From DATKYV01 sp035528275 (GTDB lineage Bacteria > Acidobacteriota > Terriglobia > UBA7540), in assembly GCA_035528275.1 (NCBI GenBank), contig DATKYV010000268.1:1-13935 (forward strand): a stretch of 13,935 nucleotides of DNA. Direction: 5' to 3'. Positions within the stretch are counted from its first letter, which is position 1; every line of letters starts with the position of its first letter. The translations under genes and the position numbers were made by a program. Of the stretch, positions 1 to 7,126 are shown in pieces. The notes under the pieces are model-generated. The model made no database searches. It was not told the DNA's origin and saw only the letters and a program-made list of their open reading frames with translations.

Positions 1-363
1 CTTGGGCAGGTGCGCGAGCCCCACCTCATGACCGCTCAGCGCCAGGCGAAGCGTGCGGCTGATCTGCTCGGCCGTCACGCCGTTGAGCGCCGCCTTTTCC
101 TTGTCCACCACATAGCGGTACTGCGGCTGATCGTCTTCCACAGTCCAGTCCACATCCACCAAACCGGGCGTCTTCGAGAATTCCTCGCGAATCTTCCGGG
201 CCACTTCGATCTGCTGGCTGTAATCCGGCCCGTAAACCTCCGCCATCAGCGTCTGGTAAACGGGAGGGCCGGGAGGAATCTCCGCCACCTTGAGCTGGGC
301 TCCGTATTTCTCGCCGATGGGCTGGATGGCCTGCCGAAGCCGTTTGGCGATTTCGTGGCTCTG
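1..363 (-). pseudogene. RND efflux permease, internal fragment (5' part missing; runs off window)
   Basis: Read on the minus strand from 363 down to 1, the frame gives SHEIAKRLRQAIQPIGEKYG, then a PPGPPV motif, AEVYGPD and a VDVDWTVEDDQPQYRYVVDKEKAALNGV-type stretch (121 codons, no stop). This matches the periplasmic porter region in the second half of an inner-membrane RND drug or metal efflux pump, which exchanges protons for substrates. The first several hundred residues, including the first transmembrane helix and first porter loop, are absent. Family resemblance stops at 363, where a tandem repeat starts, although the frame stays open to an ATG at 588. The rest of the gene lies beyond base 1. 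With the TolC fragment at 4484-5080, on the same strand and in the usual order, it looks like the far side of a disrupted efflux operon. An assembly join is the alternative. Confidence 0.8.
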
Positions 364-399
364 CGCGTCATCTGCGGATTCCGCGCCATCTACGGATTC
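364..399. repeat. Tandem 18-bp direct repeat, two units
   Basis: CGCGTCATCTGCGGATTC (364-381) is followed at once by CGCGCCATCTACGGATTC (382-399), identical at 16 of 18 positions. On the minus strand it would encode the hexapeptides ESVDGA and ESADDA, in frame with the RND fragment. It abuts the point where RND similarity ends. Confidence 0.85.
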
Positions 400-414
400 G
401 CACGTCGCGGGTGG

Positions 415-445
415 CGCACACATGGTGAATTTGACCATGTGTGCG
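415..445. repeat. Perfect 12-bp inverted repeat with 7-nt spacer
   Basis: Arms CGCACACATGGT (415-426) and ACCATGTGTGCG (434-445) are exact reverse complements around GAATTTG. The outer 9-bp word CGCACACAT occurs again at 505-513, so three copies lie within 100 bp upstream of the restriction gene. No T-tract follows, so a rho-independent terminator is unlikely. An operator or the remnant of a mobile repeat is more plausible. Confidence 0.8.
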
Positions 446-574
446 AAACACTGCCTCAGGTTGTCGGTCGCGGCCCATGCGTTCCAAGATGTGGTCTGAA
501 CCCTCGCACACATCGCGAGCGACCGCCACTTGGGTGCCGCCCGTCGCGCAAAAGATTGCAACCAGATCGTATTG

Positions 575-3500
575 ATGGTAATCAACATCAGCAGGATGGG
601 ACGCACGCTTACAGGCTCAGCCTACCGCCAACACGAAACCGCTTTTTGCGCCGAAGTCTCAAAGTGGTGCGACAAGCTTTTCGAAGCCAAACCCGACCTC
701 CCCTTTGGGTCATCCGACATCGAAAGCTTTGGTCGCGGCAGTCAAAAGCGGCAGGATTTTCGCGTATACGAGCGCAGCACCAAAGGCCGAGGCAAGCTCG
801 CACTTTGTGGCGAGGTGAAGCTCCCCGGCAGTCAGCAGGGCCATTCTCCTTTTGACATGAGGCTCATGCAGGATGCCTTCAATAAAGCCACCGCCGAGGG
901 GTGCCGTTACTTCTTCACGTGGAACGTCGAACACCTGGCGCTCTTTGACCGGGCGCGTTGGGACTCGATTTCGATGCACGAGCGTTGCATCGGGGAGTGC
1001 AAGCTCGGCCTTGAGCTCAACAAACCAGAAGAGGTCACTCGCACTGAGGTCAAAATAAAGCTTCAGGAAGACTTCCTGCCAAGATTTTTTGCCCAGTTTG
1101 CTAAGGTCTGGTCCGGGCGGATGAAGGATTTCGGCCAACCGCCCTCCGACGTTTATGTGGCAATCATTGAGAGTCACTTGACTGGTCCCATGGGGCCTGT
1201 GCGCGAATTGCGCGATTACCTCGGGGCGGAATCGACCCGCAACTCTGCATTTCGTGTCCGCCTCCGGTCGTGGATGGCGGAAGAGCAGCAGTGGAACGTT
1301 GACCCGACCGATCCGAAGTCTTGGCCCGAGGCAATTGACCGAGCGGCGCGCAGCATGGCTTACGTGCTGAGCAACCGCATCTTGTTCTACCAGGCTGTAC
1401 GGTCACGCAACGAACTTCCAGAACTCCGGCTTCCGCGCACCGCCAAAACACCGGAAAAGGCATACCAATACTTGCGCGTCCGCTTCGAGGAGGCAGTTCT
1501 CAGGACAGGCGACTACGAGCCGGTCTTTTTTCCCGAAACGCGTGAGTGGGCGGCGGTGACCGCTCTCTCGGGAGCCAGTTCCATTGACGCGTGGGGCCGA
1601 TTCATACTGGCATTGGAAAGGTTCAGCTTCAAAGAAATCCCCACGGACATTCTCGGGCACACGTTCCAGAAGCTCATCAGCCCCGAGGAGAGGCATAAAT
1701 TCGGCCAGTTCTACACCGATGAGAACATCGTTGATCTGATCAACGCATTTTGCATCCGCAAGGGCGGGGATGTGGTTCTCGATCCAGCCTGTGGCAGCGG
1801 AACCTTCCTCGTCAGGGCATGGTACCGGAAGTCTTACCTCGACCGGCGGCTAAGCAACCAGGAATTGCTCGAAGGCTTGTACGGGTGCGACATCAATCCC
1901 TTCCCCGCACATTTGGCAACGCTGAACCTTGCGGCCAGAAACATATCGCAAGAAGAGAATTACCCGCGAGTTGTGCGAAAGAACTTTTTCGTTGTTTCGC
2001 CCGACAAGCCATTCTGCGAAATCCCGACCGTTTTTCGGGACCGGGACGGCAAGCGGGAGCGCGAAGGCATCGACCTGCCGGGACTGGATGCGGTGGTGGG
2101 CAATCCGCCCTATGTTCGTCATGAGCACATCCCCAAGGCGGGTGAGAAGGGGGCGATCCGGGACCAGACGAAGGAGCATCTTTACGAGACGGTAGAACGG
2201 GCTTGGCCCGGAATCAAGCTCTCGAAGCAGAGCGATATCCACGTGTATTTCTGGCCCGCAGCCGCACGGTTCCTCAAAGAGGGCGCCAGATTCGGTTTTC
2301 TCACCTCGTCCAGTTGGCTCGACGTGCGGTACGGGTTCCAGCTTCAACGGTGGTTACTGCTCAACTTCCGAATCGAGGCGGTGATTGAGAGCGTGGACGA
2401 GGTTTGGTTTGAGGACGCGCGGGTGAAAACGGCCGTCACCATCTTCCAGCGGTGCAGTGACGAGACCCGGCGCAACGAGAACCTCGTCCGCTTCGTGCGA
2501 CTCAAGAAACCGCTCGCTGAAATCCTCGGGGAGCGTGCGGACGAGGATCAGCGCCAGGACGCGGCAGAGAAACTGCGTGACTTTATCCTCAAGACCAAAT
2601 CCGATGTCTCGAATGACCGGCTCCGCATCATGGTTAAGCGCCAGGGCGACCTCTGGCAGGAAGGCCTCTCGGTCGCCGAGATGTTCGCCAAACACCGAGA
2701 AGCTGACCTCGAACAGGACAGTGGCGAATCTGACAAAGAGGAAGAGGAAACGAACGGCCGACCACCTGAGGCAGAGGGCTTGGACCTCGGCCACCGAATT
2801 GGAGACTACGGTGGGGGGAAATGGGGCCGCTATCTGCGTGCCCCAGATTTCTATTTTGAAATCATGCGCGAGTTTGGGCAGCGATTTACTCGGCTAGGTG
2901 AAGTTGCCACCATTAAGTTCGGAATCAAAACCGGCTGCGATGGCTTTTTCATGCCACGCAACATCTCCGCTGAACTTTTGGATGCGCACCCAAATGAGTT
3001 GGCGTGGAAACTTCTCCCCCTCATGCGGCGCTGTAAGCGCGAAGAAGTTGAGAGCGGGAAGGTCGTGATCGTCAAGTGCGGCGATGGAACCCTGCATCCC
3101 ATTGAGCGCGAGTTTGTGCGCCCGGAAGTGCATAGCTTGATGGAGGTTGACCGGCCCGTCGTCACGCCCGACCAGCTCGACCGGGTCGTCTTGTGGGTTA
3201 GCCAGGATTTGAAGGAGATCAAAGGGACCTACGCTCATCACTACATCACATGGGGCAGTAAGCAAACGTTCGCCTCCAAGAAGTCCAAGGCCGTCCCCGT
3301 TCCACTACGTGCGACCTGTGCAAGCCGAGAGCGCTGGTACGACGTCACGGGCCTCGAACCGGGAATCGGCTTTTGGCCGATGGCGCAGAAGTATCGGCAC
3401 ATAATTCCTTGGAACCCCAATCGACTCCCATGCAACCACAATCTTTTTGATATTCATCCACTCGCGCTAAACAGCGACGGACAAAAGGCCCTCATGGCGG

Positions 3501-4459
3501 TTCTAAACTCCTCTCTGGTGGGTCTCATCAAGCATTTCTACGGGCGCTATGCAGGCTCAGAAGGCACCCTGAAAACAGAAATCGTTGACGTTCTTATGCT
3601 CGAAATCCCCTCACCAGTGGGTGTGTCCCCGGAACTCTGTCGCCGATTGTCTGAAACTCTAGAAACGATTTCCAAGCGGAAAGTAACCCATCTCGTCGAA
3701 CAAGCTTTCCTCGATTGCCATACGGAAACAAGGATGCGCGAATTGCAGGCTACCCCCTTGCGCCTGCCATTGGAACTTCAGCACAAAGATCGTCGGGAAC
3801 TGGACTTGCTCGTTTTCGAATTGCTGGGAGTCACCGACGCTAAGCGTCAAGAAAAATTCGTTGACCGATTATACCGGGAGACTGCGCTGTATTATCGCGA
3901 GCAGAGGGTCCAAGACATCCAATCCACCATAAACCGAGCCAAAGGGAGGGGCGGGACAGTCTCCCAGCTCGAACTAGCCCTCGACGCGTGGAACGAACTC
4001 GAACCTGAATGGCAGCAACCGCTCGCCGCGTGGCTCGACGACCAAACCGGGAAAACCAAAACCTTGAACCTTCCCGAGGGCGAAGTCCGTCTCCCCGCCG
4101 CCGAGAACTTCTTTGAAGCCACCACGGTCTACTTTGGAAAGAAACCCGCTTTGAGCCATGTTTGCGCGAGCCGCGCCGAAACAGAATTGGTCTATGCCAT
4201 AGCCCACGAAGGTCTGCGCGGGCCGGTCTCGCTCCCCGCAACCGAGAAGGCGTGCCGCGAACTAGGTCGATTACTCGAGCGTCGAATAACTACGGCGAGA
4301 AGTAAGTTTGAAGAACTCGCGCAACAACGCGCCGGCAGCGACAAGTTGCGTGAGCAGGTCGTCGATCTACTCTGCCGGTGGTTCATACACGGTGCCCCCG
4401 AAGTATTCACGGGCAATGAAGTCAATTCAGTTGCAGTCCCTCCCTCCAGCGTTCAGTAA
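575..4459 (+). CDS. Type IIG restriction-modification enzyme (Eco57I-like, fused nuclease-methyltransferase)
   Basis: One polypeptide of 1294 aa that should cut and N6-adenine-methylate the same DNA site, acting as a solitary defence system. Near the N terminus, SDIESFGRGSQKR followed by CGEVKLPG (E80, K82) fits a PD-(D/E)xK nuclease. The methylase carries motif I DPACGSGTF (from D403), YGCDINPFPAHLATLNL, and catalytic NPPYV (510-514). A Glu-rich linker lies near 710-735. From about 773, RLGEVATIKFGIKTGCDGFF opens a TaqI/Eco57I-type target-recognition region, and a long C-terminal domain follows. The start is uncertain: the frame is open back to a TTG at 530, ATG 575 is chosen, and ATG 596 is possible; none has a good Shine-Dalgarno. 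The gene lies antiparallel inside a broken efflux operon and seems less GC-rich than its neighbours, consistent with horizontal gain. BREX PglX is similar but lacks the nuclease, and no other BREX genes are present. Confidence 0.88.
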   Translation: MVINISRMGRTLTGSAYRQHETAFCAEVSKWCDKLFEAKPDLPFGSSDIESFGRGSQKRQDFRVYERSTKGRGKLALCGEVKLPGSQQGHSPFDMRLMQDAFNKATAEGCRYFFTWNVEHLALFDRARWDSISMHERCIGECKLGLELNKPEEVTRTEVKIKLQEDFLPRFFAQFAKVWSGRMKDFGQPPSDVYVAIIESHLTGPMGPVRELRDYLGAESTRNSAFRVRLRSWMAEEQQWNVDPTDPKSWPEAIDRAARSMAYVLSNRILFYQAVRSRNELPELRLPRTAKTPEKAYQYLRVRFEEAVLRTGDYEPVFFPETREWAAVTALSGASSIDAWGRFILALERFSFKEIPTDILGHTFQKLISPEERHKFGQFYTDENIVDLINAFCIRKGGDVVLDPACGSGTFLVRAWYRKSYLDRRLSNQELLEGLYGCDINPFPAHLATLNLAARNISQEENYPRVVRKNFFVVSPDKPFCEIPTVFRDRDGKREREGIDLPGLDAVVGNPPYVRHEHIPKAGEKGAIRDQTKEHLYETVERAWPGIKLSKQSDIHVYFWPAAARFLKEGARFGFLTSSSWLDVRYGFQLQRWLLLNFRIEAVIESVDEVWFEDARVKTAVTIFQRCSDETRRNENLVRFVRLKKPLAEILGERADEDQRQDAAEKLRDFILKTKSDVSNDRLRIMVKRQGDLWQEGLSVAEMFAKHREADLEQDSGESDKEEEETNGRPPEAEGLDLGHRIGDYGGGKWGRYLRAPDFYFEIMREFGQRFTRLGEVATIKFGIKTGCDGFFMPRNISAELLDAHPNELAWKLLPLMRRCKREEVESGKVVIVKCGDGTLHPIEREFVRPEVHSLMEVDRPVVTPDQLDRVVLWVSQDLKEIKGTYAHHYITWGSKQTFASKKSKAVPVPLRATCASRERWYDVTGLEPGIGFWPMAQKYRHIIPWNPNRLPCNHNLFDIHPLALNSDGQKALMAVLNSSLVGLIKHFYGRYAGSEGTLKTEIVDVLMLEIPSPVGVSPELCRRLSETLETISKRKVTHLVEQAFLDCHTETRMRELQATPLRLPLELQHKDRRELDLLVFELLGVTDAKRQEKFVDRLYRETALYYREQRVQDIQSTINRAKGRGGTVSQLELALDAWNELEPEWQQPLAAWLDDQTGKTKTLNLPEGEVRLPAAENFFEATTVYFGKKPALSHVCASRAETELVYAIAHEGLRGPVSLPATEKACRELGRLLERRITTARSKFEELAQQRAGSDKLREQVVDLLCRWFIHGAPEVFTGNEVNSVAVPPSSVQ

Positions 4460-4483
4460 AGGGCGCCCGATAAATGCCAAATG

Positions 4484-5080
4484 CTAAATCTCGGATTCAC
4501 TACGCCCGCCCTGCCTGCGGCAGACAGGCGCGGCCGCCTGCGCGACTCTGACGCTTTCCCGAGCCAGCAGCTCATTCAAGTAGGCTTCGATGACGTTGAA
4601 AATCACTTCTTGACGCGTTCGCTGGCGCGCCTGGCCGGCGCCCTGGGCATCGAGCCGTGCGTCGCGGATCTGCCGCGAGGTCCGGCCAAAATCGTAGAGC
4701 GGCATGGAGGCACTGAACTGCGTGCGGAAGTTGTCGAGCGGTGGCGGGACGTTCAGCAGCGCCAGGTCGAAGTTGCGCGCCGTGAACTGGCGCTGGGTGA
4801 GCAGGCTGCCGAAAACGTAGACGGGATTGTTGCCGCGCATGAAGGATTCGGAGAAATCCAGGCGCGGATAGCGGCCCGCCTTGGCCACCGCGATGCCGTG
4901 GCGGACGGCCTCGGCATAAGCATCCGCCGCTTGCACGGTGGGGTTGTTCTTGAGCGCCAGCTCCACAGCCTCCGGCAGGGTCAGTTTCTGAGAGGCTGGC
5001 GGGGTCTGAGCGGGAGTGGCTTCAGATCCCACAACCGCCGTCATCAGAATCAAAGCAAGAATTCGGATGGTTTTCATCAT
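4484..5080 (-). pseudogene. TolC-family outer-membrane efflux factor, N-terminal fragment
   Basis: The start at 5080 (MMKTIRILALILMTAVVG) gives a signal peptide. LTLPEAVELALKNNPTVQAA follows, then GRYPRLDFSESFMRGNNPVYVFGSLL and SMPLYDFGRTSRQIRDARLD. This is the classic first half of a TolC-like protein, the trimeric outer-membrane exit duct of RND pumps. Family members have about 420-480 residues. Here resemblance ends near RESVRVAQ, and about 15 unrelated codons lead to a TAG at 4484-4486. The start overlaps the OsmC stop as ATGA, with GAGG five bases upstream, so the two are translationally coupled. A start at 5098 is possible but less likely. The missing 3' half lies where the restriction gene now sits, and the truncated product should not form a functional duct. 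Confidence 0.85.
4510..4528. repeat. Short palindromic element at the right junction
   Basis: CCTGCCTGC (4510-4518) and GCAGACAGG (4520-4528) form an inverted repeat with one mismatch around a single base. It lies between the restriction gene's stop and the point (about 4530-4545) where the TolC reading frame loses family resemblance. Just before it, AAATGCCAAATGC (4473-4485) is a short AT-rich direct repeat. Both look like scattered intergenic repeats rather than coding sequence. Confidence 0.6.
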
Positions 5081-5523
5081 GCTGCCTCGGCAGGACATTC
5101 CTCGATTGTTTCGGGGAGGATTTCGAACGTAGTTTCGATCTTCGCGGTCTTCGAGATCATAGCACCAACCGAACAGTACTTCGATTCCGAGAGATGGATG
5201 GCGCTCCGGACTGCCTCGGGATCGATCGAGCCGCGCAGCCGGTGCTTGACTTCGACGCGAGTGAAGACCATCGGTGGCTCGGAAGACTGCTCGGCGCTCA
5301 ACTCGATTTCGTAACCCGTGACCTGCTGACGTTTCTTGCGAAGAATGCTGATGACATCGAAAGCCGTGCAGCCGCCCAGCGCCAGCAGAGCGAACTCGAT
5401 GGGTTTGGGTCCCGTGCCGCCCTGGGCATCGTCCATCACAACCGCGTGGCCGGTGCCCGACTCGGCGACGAACTGCCTTGCGGTTCCCTCAACAGTGGTC
5501 AAGCGCAACTTACCTTGCAGCAT
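5077..5523 (-). CDS. OsmC-family protein (peroxide-reductase-like fold)
   Basis: A 148-aa cytoplasmic protein with the OsmC/Ohr/YhfA arrangement: GGTGPKPIEFALLALGGCTA with Cys52 after the double glycine, and SESKYCSVGAMI with Cys117. These are the two redox-active cysteines that in Ohr and OsmC reduce organic hydroperoxides; the overall sequence is nearer the YhfA-like branch, whose substrate is less clear. It is a normal length. GAGGTG lies about seven bases before the ATG. The upstream gene's stop is only nine bases away and the downstream TolC start overlaps its stop, so all three form one transcription unit. A link between redox or thiol stress and an efflux pump is inferred from this arrangement. 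Confidence 0.85.
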   Translation of the reverse strand: MLQGKLRLTTVEGTARQFVAESGTGHAVVMDDAQGGTGPKPIEFALLALGGCTAFDVISILRKKRQQVTGYEIELSAEQSSEPPMVFTRVEVKHRLRGSIDPEAVRSAIHLSESKYCSVGAMISKTAKIETTFEILPETIEECPAEAA

Positions 5524-5532
5524 AAGAACACC

Positions 5533-6339
5533 TCAATTCTGGTATGAGTCCACAGCACAAGTGTCCAGCGAAACACCCGGCAGCCAAGTGCCGACCGGCG
5601 ATCGAAGAAGCTGCTCAAACTCCCCCACTCCTTCGTTGAAGATCCGCTCCGCTTCATCGGCCGGAAGTCCGGCAAGCTCCCAATAGTCCCAGGCCAACGC
5701 CACGCAGGAAGCATCCGGGTAAGCAACGAAGTAGTGGTCAAGAACGTCCGGCTGAAACATCTCAAATCGTTTTTGAAAGCGAACATAGAAGCCGGCGTGG
5801 CGCGAGAATTCCGAACTCAGCTCACTGATGACGGAGCGTGATGCCTCCGCCATGTTGGACCGAGACAGGACCATTCTCACGATCGCGCGAAGCAGGTTGA
5901 GGTGCGCCTTGAAGCGGCCGTCTTTCACCTCGAGATCGTGTCCGACCTCTTCCATCGTCCAGCCCCTGGTCAGCAGTTCCCAGGCGATTCGCCGGGAGAA
6001 GATCTCGGTATCCACCACCGCGAAGGCGTGGAGGGTGCCGGACTCCAGTTCGCCCGCCGCGTCGCCGAGCCATTGGCGCGGATTCGGAACATCCCGGACG
6101 TCGTATGACCCCCCGAGGTTCAGATACACGGCTCGCGTCCGGCAAAGGTTGGGAATCCGCGACCCCAGCGCCGAATAGTCGTCGGAAGCTGAAGTCGATT
6201 CCGCATCGCCATTCTCCCCGCCGGAGCGGGCCACCAGGTAGTAGCCGTCCTCGACCTTCTCCACCCTTGTTTCCCCCGACTTACGGGCTTCCTCGAGCAG
6301 CCGCAACCAAAGGTCCTGAATGGTCAAATCGCTATGCAT
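5533..6339 (-). CDS. Hypothetical protein, first gene of the OsmC-TolC operon
   Basis: I do not recognise this 268-aa protein. It has no signal peptide or membrane segment and should be cytoplasmic. After an N-terminal MHSDLTIQDLWLRLLEEARK helix come a GYYLVARSGGENGD stretch and an acidic, Ser-rich linker, then a mostly helical part containing PNPRQWLGDAAGELESGTLHA-like and GWTMEEVGHDLEVKDGRF segments. The C-terminal half is rich in aromatic residues (FYVRFQKRFEMFQPDVLDHYF). The start at 6339 is chosen because GAGGAAAGG sits just upstream; the frame is open to an earlier ATG at 6387. Spacing of nine bases to the OsmC gene implies co-transcription. No role can be assigned from the sequence; a regulatory or accessory part in the same stress response is only a guess. 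Confidence 0.7.
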   Translation of the reverse strand: MHSDLTIQDLWLRLLEEARKSGETRVEKVEDGYYLVARSGGENGDAESTSASDDYSALGSRIPNLCRTRAVYLNLGGSYDVRDVPNPRQWLGDAAGELESGTLHAFAVVDTEIFSRRIAWELLTRGWTMEEVGHDLEVKDGRFKAHLNLLRAIVRMVLSRSNMAEASRSVISELSSEFSRHAGFYVRFQKRFEMFQPDVLDHYFVAYPDASCVALAWDYWELAGLPADEAERIFNEGVGEFEQLLRSPVGTWLPGVSLDTCAVDSYQN

Positions 6340-6733
6340 TTCCCTTTCCTCACAGGGAGAAATGCGTTTGGCGATGGAAGGTAACAAGGAATTCGAGGGG
6401 ACTATTTGTCTGAGACAGGAAACGACCCGGAGGGAGTGCTGTGGGGAGAGTCAAATGGGGTCGCGGTGTTGAACTTGGCGTCGCGCCTTGCCCGCGAGTC
6501 GGGCGGCTGCCGGCTATTGCCCTTCCAACCAGTTGGGGCTAGTGCCGTTCCAGCTTGACTCGCCTACGACCCGCATAGAGCGGAAGCTAAATGCCTGGCG
6601 GGCTCGCCCCGTACCACCCGGCCCAGCCCCGTGCAGCCAGTTCAGCCATAACAACTTGGTACGGGGCTCGGCAAATCGGCTTTAGTGAGGATAAGTCGGA
6701 ACGGTACCACAACCTCCCTTGGTGCCTGAAAAT
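6340..6733. other. Intergenic region upstream of divergent operons
   Basis: About 390 bases separate the minus-strand hypothetical gene from the PadR control region. No convincing gene is present: the only open frame of note (6488-6685) has no recognisable protein features. It holds one 11-bp inverted repeat (6606-6667). The minus-strand promoter of the hypothetical-OsmC operon should lie near 6350-6450, but no clear -35/-10 pair is visible. Confidence 0.5.
6606..6667. repeat. 11-bp perfect inverted repeat, 40-nt loop
   Basis: GCCCCGTACCA (6606-6616) and TGGTACGGGGC (6657-6667) are exact reverse complements separated by 40 bases. It could be a structured leader, the ends of a small decayed element, or a spaced regulator site. 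No T-run follows, so an intrinsic terminator is unlikely. Confidence 0.6.
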
Positions 6734-6759
6734 CTCCCCTTGATTATTGACAAGAGGAG
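6734..6759 (+). promoter_or_regulatory. Candidate PadR operator
   Basis: CTCCCCTTG (6734-6742) and CAAGAGGAG (6751-6759) form an inverted repeat with one mismatch and an 8-nt spacer. It overlaps the predicted -35 box of the PadR gene, where a dimeric repressor would block transcription. PadR proteins typically autoregulate, so this is the best candidate site; binding is inferred. Confidence 0.45.
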
Positions 6760-6768
6760 AGCTAGGAT
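6740..6768 (+). promoter_or_regulatory. Candidate sigma-70 promoter of the PadR-permease unit
   Basis: TTGATT (6740-6745) and TAGGAT (6763-6768) are separated by 17 bases, an ideal spacing, and lie 28 bases before the PadR ATG at 6797. An alternative -35, TTGACA (6747-6752), has only a poor -10 (CATTGT) at the right distance. Confidence 0.45.
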
Positions 6769-6796
6769 TCATTGTCGATAACTGAGGGGAGTGAGA

Positions 6797-7126
6797 ATGA
6801 GCAAACCAACCGATTTGGTCCAGGGCACATTGGACCTCCTGATCCTCAAGACCATTGCTCTTGAACCCATGCACGGCTGGGGCATCGCCCAGCGCATTCG
6901 ACAGGTGTCCAACGAAGTGCTCCAGGTGAATCAAGGAGCGCTCTATCCGGCTCTCCATCGCCTCGAGCAAAGCGGATGGATCCGGGCGAAGTGGGGTGAG
7001 TCTGACAACAACCGCCGGGCGAAGTTCTATTCGCTGACAGCGGCCGGTCGCAAGTACTTGGAGCAAGAGGAAGCCAATTGGCAGAGGCTGTCGGCGGCCA
7101 TTGGCATGGTGCTGGAGACAACTTGA
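6797..7126 (+). CDS. PadR-family transcriptional repressor
   Basis: A 109-aa single-domain PadR protein: DLVQGTLDLLILKTIALEPMHGWGIAQRI, QGALYPALHRLEQSGWIRAKW, and NNRRAKFYSLTAAGRKYLEQE, i.e. a winged helix-turn-helix with a beta-wing followed by a C-terminal dimerisation helix. This form is typical of the repressors found directly before ADOP permeases in Acidobacteriota and Verrucomicrobiota. The ATG at 6797 is chosen over the in-frame GTG at 6791 because GAGGGGAG precedes it at proper spacing. It probably binds DNA as a dimer and represses itself and the downstream permease until a small ligand is sensed; the ligand is unknown. A 138-base spacer with repeated AGCTGA/GCTGA words separates it from the permease. 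Confidence 0.93.
   Translation: MSKPTDLVQGTLDLLILKTIALEPMHGWGIAQRIRQVSNEVLQVNQGALYPALHRLEQSGWIRAKWGESDNNRRAKFYSLTAAGRKYLEQEEANWQRLSAAIGMVLETT

Larger units (their letters stand above)
364..574. other. Left junction segment between RND fragment and restriction gene
   Basis: This stretch holds no recognisable gene. It starts with two tandem 18-bp units, continues with a perfect inverted repeat, and ends at the probable start of the restriction gene. On the minus strand one frame is open from an ATG at 588 straight into the RND fragment, adding about 75 codons that resemble no RND sequence I know; the first of these encode a short hydrophobic MLITINTIW stretch. It could be an interspersed repeat, the edge of an acquired segment, or the leader and control region of the restriction gene. 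I see no convincing sigma-70 promoter in it. Confidence 0.5.

Noticed and set aside
10..855. Plus-strand open frame of 281 codons at the left edge
   Set aside because: It is antisense to the RND fragment and overlaps the start of the restriction gene in another frame; low-complexity Arg/His-rich translation with no domain.
575..4459. BREX PglX or DISARM methylase
   Set aside because: The N-terminal PD-(D/E)xK nuclease motif and the lack of any other BREX or DISARM gene in the window favour a stand-alone type IIG enzyme.
6405..6417. Small palindrome TGTCTGAGACA near the hypothetical gene's upstream region
   Set aside because: Only 5-bp arms and not placed relative to a recognisable promoter; expected by chance.
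6488..6685. Possible small plus-strand gene (65 codons)
   Set aside because: No Shine-Dalgarno, no recognisable features, Pro/Arg-rich translation typical of noncoding GC-rich DNA.
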